A DNA stretch of 64,000 bases, taken from contig OX578286.1 in the NCBI GenBank assembly GCA_951217055.1, positions 29,580,720 through 29,644,719 on the forward strand. The letters are read 5' to 3'. Under the pieces are notes generated by a model. That model saw only the letters and a program-made list of their open reading frames with translations, was not told the DNA's origin and searched no databases. The position numbers and the translations under genes are program-made. The stretch is from Gerris lacustris. Taxonomy: Eukaryota > Arthropoda > Insecta > Hemiptera > Gerridae. Below, piece by piece: positions 31,201 through 43,200 of this stretch (the first letter of the stretch is position 1; every line of letters begins with the position of its first letter).

Positions 31201-34200
31201 GAGACGAGTGTTAAGAATTGGCAAACCTCAAATAAGGGAAACATGATTTTTAAAGTCGGGAACAGCGATGTCTGTCTGTTTACAGAATGCGCTTCACGAG
31301 TTGTGACTTTTGACACTCAGATTGGCCAACCTAAATGAGGAAATAAATAAAGCAACTAGGTCTGTGGGAGGGGTGGGGCCAGTGACATTTTTGTTTGACT
31401 AGTTGGTACGACCTTCTAGGATTCAAAATGCTGACTTTTCATTGGCTCCCCACCCCAATTTTTCAGATTTTCCCCCGCTGTCAAAAGTCACAACCCATAA
31501 CATGCAAACTGTATTTACAAGTGTCTCTATAAAGAGAAAGGAAAGCTGTCGATTGGTTAAGCTAAATTATATTACCTGTTTGTACAATGGTCCGTAGAAC
31601 TGTAAGTTGACAATAGCTTTCCGTAAATCACCCTTTGTAGACTCCACAAGGAGATCACAGGCTTCTTGTGGCATAACATTACCTTCCACAAGTGACATCG
31701 ACTTTAAAAAACAACCTGCAAATTATAATTATAATATAAAAAAAAAAAAAATGTAAAGATAACTAAGTTTATGAAGTGCTCTTAACCCATTGAATGCGTT
31801 TGGATCCACTGTGGATCCATGTCGAGCTAAGGCTGGTTGTGGTTGAATCCATGTTTGTTCTTGGATCCATAGTGGATCCTAGAACACCCTTCTGGCACTC
31901 CGCTGCTTCTTTCTTTGTGTTTGGGCAGAACCCTCTTACAAGGGTCCGCCAAGCCTGCTGGCATTTGTATCCACAGAGAACCCCAACAACAATGTATAAT
32001 AGTTATAATTTTAATTGGTATAAATAGATAACGAACTATATACATTATTTTATTAATAATTCACGAGAATATAAATATATTATTCACTATTCCATTCCCT
32101 ACATAATTCAACTTAAAATGAATTAAACTAATGCTAATTATTAGCATAATAATTAGCGAGTGGATAAACAATATTTTTCGTTTTCTGATTTAGTGTATAG
32201 TTGTTCAGAGTTTTTTGAGTTCCACTCTTGAGCAAGTAACACATATTTGACCATGTGAAAAACATGGATTCTAACTTTTAATTAAAAAGCATTTTCCCCC
32301 CTGTTTTTTCTTTTAACCCCCCTCTTATATGAAAAATATGACTAAAGTGTACACAACAACAATTACTGTACTTTTAAACAATTTTCCAATGACATGCATC
32401 ATGAAGGGTGTATATACTATTTGGACTTAGTACTCCTGTGTAACAAAATTTAAATTTTGAAATCATATAATCCTTCCCCATGAAAAAATGCATATATGCA
32501 CCAACTTTCATGGTGATCGGTCGAATGGTGTCGAAGTCTATAAAGCACAAACAAACAGTCATCCATTTTTGTATACATACATACTTATATATTTATAATG
32601 GATGTGAGGGTGTAGCCCCATCAACTGCATAAACTTTACAATTGTCAAATGTAGCCAGTTAGAGATGCCACTTCACATAAGCAGCTACCCATTTTTATGG
32701 CGAGGGTGGAAGAATACCAAGCAGTGGGTTCTGAATTCTGAATTGATCCCAGATCTTTGGTCCCCAATTCAAGATAAAACCACCTAAGGTTCTACGTTGT
32801 CATATTTATAACTAACAACCTTCCCGTAATAACTCTTAATTTGATCTCAGACACTTTTAAATGCATACACACCCCCAATAGGGGGGTACCAAACTAAAAT
32901 AGGCGCCATGTGGCAGCACTTTAGTTTGGTACCCCCTGTTTATTTTTATTTAAATACATGATAAAATGGTATTTTATATAATTAAAAAAATAACAATCTT
33001 AATAGGGGAATGTTCAAAAGCAGTGGGGCTTTTGTGTGGGGTTGAGAAAGGGGAAAGAAAGAGAAGAAAAAGATAGGGGGCTACCAAACTAAAAGAGGCG
33101 TATAGGGTCGCCTCTTTTAGTTCGGTACCCCCTAAGAAAAATGAATAATCTAGTAGGATTATTTAATTAAATTAATTTAGGGCAGGAATTAAAATGGAAA
33201 AGTGAAAAACACCTCTCTAATGTCATAGTCAAAGGGAGTATTATGTATCATTTCTTGGAGATTATTTTTGTTTTTTTTTAATTGAATGACCTGTTATATG
33301 TCAAAATAGGCATTGTCAATTAAATTTTATTTCGTTGACAGAAAAAATATTAGATTTGTTCAAAGCGAAATTATAATAAGTTGAGTTTTAGAGGAATAGA
33401 AATGTTTAAATTTCCGAAGTGTAATTCTGTTTTATGGACAATTAGATGAGAGGGAGTTTTTCCAATGGATGCAGGGTAAGGTGCTTAAAATTTGAATTGT
33501 AATTTTTGTGAAAGTTTGTTTGAGGTATTTTATTTCTTAAAATTTGAACATATTAAAATGAATGAAAATAACCTAGTATTGCTCACTCATATCTTCCAGT
33601 AAATATACCGTAACTGCCCAACTTTGACTAAATAACTATTAAGAAAAAGGAATGTTTAGTCTAATGTACATTGGGACAAAGGAATATCACACTTTTGTAC
33701 ATAAATGTGTGATATTCCTTTGTCCTAATGTACATTAGACTAAATATCCGATTATCGTTGTAGTTATTTAGAGAAAGAGGGTCAGTCTTTTCTTTCCCAT
33801 TTCTGGGAAAGAAAAGATGATCAGAAACAATGTTTTGTAAAAGTGTGTATAATCCACTCATTATATATTATTAATTACTGATCCATTTCATTAGAAATTT
33901 AAGATGACCTGGGTGTTTAAATTTTTTGGGCATAGTACTAACTGTCCAACTAGGCAAGTCAGTACTATTTCCCACTCATTTACCCACCCAGGTCTTCTCA
34001 AATTTGCAATGAAGTAGGGGGGTACCAAACTAAAAGAGTGCCAAACTAACAATAATTTGACTAACCAAATCCACTTACTTAACGTGTGAGGACAAGGGCG
34101 TTGAAATGATAATGAAATAGTTGATCTCGAAGGTATTAATTTCATAAGGTGTTTACAGTTTGCATCATTCGCAACAAGAACCAACGGACGTTTTGAACTT

Positions 34201-37200
34201 GACTGAAGAAGCGAAAGACAATTTACATAACCATCGTCCAAATCATTAAATATTAAATCACTCTGGAAAAATAAAAAAAAAAAGATTAAACAATTAGATC
34301 TTAAATGTATTAGACTCCTCTAAATTTAGGTGAAAATGTTTCCAGTAGCAGAAAGTGGCTAGTTCTTGCAAAGTTGGAATTTATAAAAGACTGACCTACT
34401 ATTTCATCCTACCTTGAACAGAATAAAAATTGATGCTTATAGTCGACTCTAGGTTCTAGCTATATTAAAGCTTACTCCACAACAGAATGTTGAGTATCTC
34501 TTTTGCAGGGCTAAACATGCTGTTGCAATTCAGCCTTGGTGTGGTCTAAGCTTTAGAGTATCAAGCTTTGATTCCATTTCTCTGATCTTAATAAATCTAT
34601 TATAGAGATGCAGTATTTCCCTACTATCAATATCTCAGCCTAGAATGCTGACTTTTGCTGAAAAGCTCAAATTTCGATAAAATTATTATTTAAAAAAATA
34701 AATCTATAAAATAATTAAAAATTAACTTACATCCTCGATAAGTAATAAACTTTTCTTATTGCTTTGTTTATTTTTATCTTTCTTCTTTGATTTACCTAAA
34801 CAAAAAATGAAAGAATACAACAATTAAAAGATTTCGAGTATCTTCATTTACTAAGATGTAGTAGAACTGTAGAACTGCATTCAAATAAATAATTTGCATC
34901 CTATTTTTCTAAAACCCCCGTATCCCCCCCAGCCTACTTCACTACATTTTACACCCAACACACACTGATTATTATTATGAACACGAACAACGAATTTCAT
35001 CAAAATTGGCCCAGTAGTTTAGGCTCCACAAATCTGCAGAGATGACCACAGACGGCAGAGATGACGGACTACTAGAGGGGGCAGTATTGGAGAAGTGCCA
35101 GATTATAGAGGTTATACATGTACTGTATATTAGGCACTTCTTTAGATTGGTACTCCCCTGTTCTTTTTTAAGAATATATATGACTGACTAAACAGGAGGG
35201 AAAATGGAAAAAAATTCTGAGCATGTCATAATAGAATTTGCTTTAATATTAAGAAGCTCTTTTACAACTGACAGAGATAATCTTTCTCTTTCAGGCGTCC
35301 AAATAGACCCCATCATTGAAAAAATACGTTCAGAGAAAGCCGAAGTACCATGCAGACGCATGGCGAATTATTTTAACTAACTATTTGAAATATTTAAATT
35401 AACTAAACTTACTACTACTTAACTTGACTTAAATACTTTAAATATTTAAATTATTTTGTTAACGAACTATTTAAAATATATTCAAAAACAATGAAATTCT
35501 CAAGCAGAATGAAATTTCCCTGCTTTTGCTGCATTTGCTGATCATCAAAGTAAAATCCAGACATTTCTTAAATCTGGACGCAAAACCAGACAGATGTTTC
35601 AAATCCGGACTGTCCGGACGAAATCCGGACATATGGTAACCCTAGGAATAACAGTCTAAAAAAGATCATTCTATACACCTTCTTTAGATTGTTACTCCCC
35701 TCTTCCTTTTTTTTAAGGGGAGTAACAATCTAAAGAAGTGCTGTATATCAGGTATTTTCACTTCATCAAAAAGCATTTAAGTGCTCTAAGATGATTGTAT
35801 TCAATCAAAAATAAACAAATAAACAGTTTACAACTTACTTTTGAAAAGTGATTTAGTTTCAACTTTGTGAGATTGAGTTGCTTCGGAAAATTCAAGATGA
35901 ACCTTTTTGCCGTTTCGATTGCATGAAGCGTTCAATTCTAAAACCTAAAACAATGTATACTTATTACAAAAATTTTAGGAGACATGATTGAAATTATTAG
36001 GTATTTGTACCTTATACTTTTCAGTACAGAATTATTATACGAGCTTTCCATATATCATTGCTTATTGTATTATAAAAACAAAAATCGGTCCGGGACAACT
36101 CAGACTGACTTTCTCATATAATCTCAGTCCTAGATAATAAGAGTATATTGTTATTTATACTGAGGTATATGCGTGTCAATTCGCTAGCTGTGACTGTGAA
36201 CCCAGCTTTAGCAGGGTTACTATAGAACCTTCGAAGTGAAGTGAGAGTCCCACCCAGCACTACCATCTACTCCAATCATCCTTTTCAACTATTAACTCAT
36301 CATGATTAACTATTAATTTGCTTAATATTAAATATTTATTGCATTAAGCTTGCTTCAATGACAAAGCCACGCAATGCCTAGTTAATATATTTTTAGGGTT
36401 TTGTAGATACTTCTCAAAACCCTAATGCCGAGGGTGATGTGTCCGCCTGTCCGTCGCTCTTTGGTTCATAGGGCCTGAACCGTTTAAGCGAAAGTGCTGA
36501 AATATGAAACACTGGTGCAACTTTTGGACTCAACCACAGGAAAAATATGCAGAAGTTCAAAATTAAATATGCGCATGCGCCATTCGCAAAAATGTGGTAA
36601 ACTCAAAAATTTATATTTTTTTTAAATTTTTGATTTTTGAGTGGGGTATCAAATGAAAGCTGCTGAAGAGGAGGATACAAATATATATATGCTTTTTTAA
36701 ATGTTGCATTCCTTATTGGGTAAAAAAAAATCAAAATATACAAAAAAAATCCTCCCCCAACCACTATATAACGGCTGGTCCTAAAATTTCAAAATAATTC
36801 ATGCTAATACCTTATTGTGGGGCGATGAAAATTCCGGAATTTCAATCCCAATTTTTAAAAATGACCAATTTTGTAAATAAGATTTGTTTTCATTAATGTC
36901 AGAAACTAGATTTTTCCTGGGAACAGTTTTTATCATTAGATTTATATTTAAAATGGAAAACATTTTTGATTTTTTTAATCAAAATCGTCGGAACCATTTT
37001 CAAAAAATATTTTTTTTTTTCAGAGATTTTGGGGGTAGCACCCCCAAATTTATTTCTCAATTTCACCTAGGGGTATGATTTTTCTGAATATGTATGTCTC
37101 GACTTCGAGTCTTTTACCTCTAAGATTCAGCTAAAACCTTTGATCTTCTTAAATTCTTTTTATTTTACGAACAAGACAAAATCTTTCAAACTTAAATTAT

Positions 37201-40200
37201 AAGTCAAAACAAAACATTTGAATCTCTGTAACTATGGCAATACTCATTTAAATAAAAAATAATAAATTAAAAAATAACTAAAAGTTTGCTCCACGACAAT
37301 GTATGCTAAATTTTGTCAAAATCAGTCCAATAATTTGGGCCCATGTCAGCACAGACAACAAACAAATATTTTTTAAAGACGATTTTTTGGACCCTGGGGA
37401 CGTCAAAACACGTCCATCAAAATCAAATTTTCACGTCATCACAATACTTTCTCTTTATATGAGAAAGTAAAAAAAAAGAATACAAAAAAAACTGACTTGA
37501 TATCCATTTTGCTTAGCTGCAGCATATACCGCAGCAGTCTTGCCAACACCAGGAGGTCCTACTAACAAAGCAGTGTTGCCATATTTGCAGACTTTTTCAT
37601 CTTTATCATTTATAAACTCATCTCCGCTACTCTCAGTATCACTACCTGATAAGAAAGAAGAAGAAAAAAATATTAAATACTATTTCATCTTTTATTTTGG
37701 TAGACAATGTGATTTTCATCATCCTGAGAACAAAAATCAGTTAGTAGACCAAAAAACAAATTATGATAGTTTGTCACTTGCTATGTGACCACTTTGATTT
37801 GAAGAAATATTTGAATATTGTATTTGAACCCATCAAGTGACAAACACATGAAAATCACTTTGTTTGCCAAAATGATAAGTAAATAGCCACTCTCCACCAC
37901 TTTATTTTTTTAACATCAAATTTTTAAAGCAGGATTAAAAAGAAAAAAAAAGTATAATATATAGATTGGTGTCTATTAGACACACTAGTTCAGTGAACTA
38001 TTGATTTATATAAAACACCATATTACATTGCATTAAAAAAATACCTTCTAAATAAGCAAATAAAACTCCGGTACAGTAATAATACAATATAACATCTTTG
38101 TAGTAACTTACACTGCCTGTCAAAGTCTGAGTTAAAGATAAAAAAAATCGGTCCGAGACAACTCAGACAAACTTTCTCATATACGAGTTCATAATTACTT
38201 AGCCCAGTGTTTTCCATTTATTAGTTTTTGTAGATACATTAAATTATTATTGAACATTTTATCAAAATTAATTATAAAAATATCCAATCCTGGGCAGGGA
38301 ATCGACCTGCCCACTTTCCTTCCGCGTTTAAAGGTATTTCCTCAGGAACTAGATTTTTCCAGGGAAAACGGCTAATATCGTTAGATTCGTATTTAAATGG
38401 ACTGCATTTTAGCATGTTTTTTTTTTTTTTTTATCAATATCCACTTTTTTGGACTCAGTGGAGCTCAAAATGTGTGAATCCATCAAAATCACATTTTCAC
38501 GCCATCACAATAATTTTGAGACTTATTCTGTTATCTTTAAAATTAGATACCACAGAAAAATCAGGACATCTAGCAACCCTCACGATAAAAAGAGGATCGG
38601 TGAAGCTGAGTGCTTAACGTACTCACAACTCTCTTTTGATAGCTGAACTTCTAATGTAATTCATGAACTTTTAGGTTCACTCATGATACCTAAACTTTTG
38701 GGTTCAGTTATCTGGGAAGTAAAAAAACTAATAATATTATAAGTTATACCATTAGTCCCAATCCGTGTCATGATGATGTAATTTGTATCTATGGTTCGAG
38801 GACGGAGCAGGGCGAGGGACACCCCTCATGGGGACTCTTCCCCCACACCTTGACGCACGCTTATATAGCTTACCAATGACCACACCATACTCGCTTCGGT
38901 GGTAAAATGTACAAAATGTATGATGTGTGAAGTAGCTGGAACTCTCCACCACAGGGTGTAAAAAGGGCCTAATTGCAAGGTTCGAACAAGTGGTTCGTCC
39001 TACCCGTTCTAGTAGGAATTACTAGACTACTACTACTATACCATTAGTCTGTCTGCTCTGGAATGTGTTTAGCCAGTCTGATAGTAAACAAACATTTGTC
39101 TTCTCAATAAGAACTTCTTCAGTTGATTTAGGACGGTACTTCTCATTCCACAGCTCGCAAACTGATGACTTTTTCTTCATCCCTCGAAGACCCTCCAACC
39201 ATTTTTTTATCGGAAGAGTTGCCTCCTAAACAAAATGTAAATAATAAAAGTAAAGTAAATTTATATGAGTTTTCAAAGAGAATTAATTTTAAAATTCCAT
39301 AATTTTGCTTCCAAGCTTACCGAAAGTAACGGAAGCTATGTGATTGTTCTGAAGAACGAAACATTTTTATGTCTCCGATTTCAAAAAATTTAAAGATACA
39401 AATCCGTTTCAGACATCAGGGAACATTTTTGGTTCCGTGTCTGTCAGTTGGTCTGTCGCTCAATTTTTGCGAAATTAACAAATCTTAAAAGCTACTCGTC
39501 CAATTTTATTGAAATTTGGATGGTTGGTCATAATTAGCCAATTGTTTGTCCCAAATAAGTTTTAACCTTATGCGCCAATTTGTTTCTCTTCCACATGCAC
39601 ACAAACATACATTTATTTACACCTATATCTTCAAAAGTATTCAACTGATTTTTATGAAATTTTGATGGTTCATTTAAAGTAGCCTGCAGATAGCCCCAGC
39701 ATAATTTCAGCCGTCTTGAAATTTTGCTAAATTGATACTTTAATACATGTAAAAAATCAAAACAATTTTGACAGACTTAAAGGGGGGGGGGATGAAAAAA
39801 GTTGGATAATAATACGCATAAAATCATTAAATTTTACAAAAATAGGATGCGAGGAAGCTAAGTGCCACACTTGGCAGAGTATTTTTTTTTTACCTTTTCT
39901 TTAAGATGTTTAGTGGCATTACTAATTTCAATTTTAGTTGAAATAGTTTTAGATGTTATTCTATCCGTCGTGGATATTTCTGAATTAAGATCACAAAGGC
40001 TAGTAAACTGTGGAATAGAAGGTAACGGGATATCTTCTGTGGATGATTTCAGATTTAGTTCACATCTCGGTAGATTCCACAAAGAGCTCAGATTGTCTTG
40101 TTGCCTCACGTGACTGTGTACTGGAAATGGAGCTGGTAAACCTTCCACGACTTCACTGAAAAATATTTACATAAATTAATTACTTAATCGAATCTGAGTT

Positions 40201-43200
40201 TTATTTTTATTGAGTTAGGTTTCATTACCTTTTAAGTTAACTTAAAATTCATTTTTCTTTAAAAAAAAAAAAGAATTGTGATCATTAACAATATTTAATA
40301 ACTGTAAGTTAAAACTAAAAAGGATATCTTTTGAAGGAGACCACATTAGGGATTTGGTACTTCTTTAGATTGTTACTCCCCTGTTTTTTTACTTTATCAT
40401 ATAAAGAGAGAGTATTGTGATGGCGTGAAAATACAATTTTAATAGATTTACTGGTTCCCTTGAAAAAAAGTGGTTTTTAAAAAATGCCTGTCTGACGTCT
40501 GTACTGGAACCTAAACTAATGGGCTGAGTTTGACCAAATTTGGCATTAATGTTCAGAAAAATCAAACTCCAAGGCGAAATCTTAAGAAATTTGGACCTAA
40601 TATACCGCCAAAACTCTGAAAAAAAAAAAAAAAATCTTGAAATGGTTCCGACGATTTTGATTAAAAAATTCTAAAATGTAGTACATTCATACACAAATCT
40701 ATTCATAAAGTTGTTTTCCCAGGAAAAATCTAGTTCCTGAGAGAAAAGCTGTAAAAGCAAATGGGGTTCGATTCCCCACCAAGGAGAAGTTATTTTAATG
40801 ATAAATTTTGATGAAATGTTCAATAATAATTAATTGTACCTACAAAAACTAATTAATGAAAAACACTGGGCAAAGTAATTATGAACTTGTATATGAGAAA
40901 GTTTACCTGAGCTGTCTTGGACAAATTTTTTAGAATATAAATGGATATAATTATTTCTTCATTCCTTTGTGTAAATAACTATTAAGACAAAGGGATGTTT
41001 AGTCCAATGTACTTTGGGACAAAGGAATATCACACTTCTGTTTTTATAAGAGGAGTAACAGTCTAAAGAAGAACATTCCGTACACCTTCTTCAGAATGTT
41101 ACTCTTTTATAAGGGGAGTAACAGTCTAAAGAAGTGCCATTGAGGTATTGAAAAGTCCTACAGTCTAAATGAAACTTTCTTTTTGTTTGTAAACTACTTT
41201 CCTCTTGTGCTCTTTTTAGCAATAAATTGAGAAAAACCAATTTTCCATTTGCTTTTTGGTAATACTTAATAAAAGCGGGTTGGACTACTCCACCCTGAAT
41301 TATGGATAGTTTGACTGATACCTGGCAGTTTGTTGAATGATCTTCTTAATTATAGGTGGAGCAGGAGATTGTAGAAACAGTTTGGTTGCAACAGATCTTT
41401 CTTCTGCTTTCTTCTCTTTCTTAGTTGCAGACTTAACTCCGAAGTAAGCGGCAAAAGTTCCCGCTGAAACACAAATAGAAAGTAAGAAAGCTGGAAAGAA
41501 GAAGAAGAAGCTTCACAGGAAATACAACTTCTGCATCTGCACCACATACTATAATTCTTCTGAGTTTGCCGAAGACCCAGAAGCATTTTGATCATTCTGA
41601 TGAAAGAACATAATTTTATGTCACCAAATTCAAAAAATTGCTAGATAGAATGTATTCTAGACATTAAATAACATTTTTTTGTACAAATTAAATGTCAGAT
41701 AGACATGGAAAAATGTCCGGAAAAAAACAGATTTCTGTCCGTTACCTTGGGAAACAATAGAATCGAAATATACCAAATTAACATTAAAACCAAAAATAAC
41801 ATAATTGAACAATAACAAACCTCCTTTAAGACTAGCTGTTTTTGTAACTTGACTGGAGGTTACAATTTGAACATCTACTTTGGTATCCTCATCCAAAATT
41901 ATAACATCACTATCTGTCAACATAGAAAAGAATAATTTTAAAAATTGTATAGTATATAATAATTCCAAAATTGTATCCTTGGTAATAGTTCAGCATATAG
42001 TGTAGATCCTACGCTAACCTCCTAAGGGTAATAGAAAAACTCTCATTTAGGTGGCAACGTTTAGCTTTATTGTTAATTATTTTTCTGTTTTTATTGTTAT
42101 AATCCGTTTTCAAGACATTCTTATATTTTTTTCAGGAAAGATGTGTTTTATGTATATTTGACACTATTGATCCTCACTAAATCTTGTTACAGGTACTTTC
42201 TGAATACTAGTCAAGTAAACCGCTCTTATAATTAAAGTTTTATTTCTAGGCTTGAAAATGGCATGTCTGGTCAAAATGTCGCCACCTAAATAATAGTTTT
42301 TGTATAGTATAGTTTTTCAATTAGTTATGAATTTTTTAAAAGATTTTGTTTATTTTAAGTATTATAGATTCCATTTCAGGGCTTTTTAACACCCCCATAA
42401 AATTCAATATTAATTAGGTATAATAAATAAATTAATAAAAAAAAAAAAACCTTCTTTAGAAAGGGATGTTGAAATTTCACCATCATCAGTCACCATTTCC
42501 GTAAATGTATTGGATTCATCATCTAAATTCACCACTTCTGAAAAATTGGATTCCTCATTTGAATCCACTACTTCTGAAAAATGAATAATATTAAATTTAG
42601 CATTATAAAAAAAATTAGGTACTTCTTTAGATTGTTACTCCCCTATGTTTTTTTCTTTTCAGAATATAAATGACTTCGACTAAATAACTATTAAGACAAA
42701 GGGATGTTTAGTTCAATGTACTTTAGGACAAAGGAATATCACACTTGTGTTTTTATAAGGGGAGTAACAGTCTAAAGAAGAACATTCTTACACCTTCTTT
42801 AGATTTTTACTCCCCTCTGTTTTCTTTATAAAAGAAGTAACAATCTAAAGAAGTGCATGGTGACCACTTTGATTTAGAGTAATATTTGACTAACTAACCT
42901 ATTAAGTGACAAACTACCATCAACATGATTATTGGTCTCCTAACTAAGGTCGTACTAAAGATCATGAAAATCACATTGTCCACCACCATTTGATGGGTGG
43001 GACATGGCCGCTCTCCACCGGTTTGTTTTTTCAAATGCCTATTGTCAAACTACATCCCGCAGACGAACTTAGCCGACCACATATTCATAAAAGGAACCAA
43101 AAATTACTAATAAACAAAATTCCAGCTTGATGTTAGTCAGATAATTTTGCACGCTATCTCCTGGACTATATGTTTTTTGATTTTCTAAATAATGAATGTC

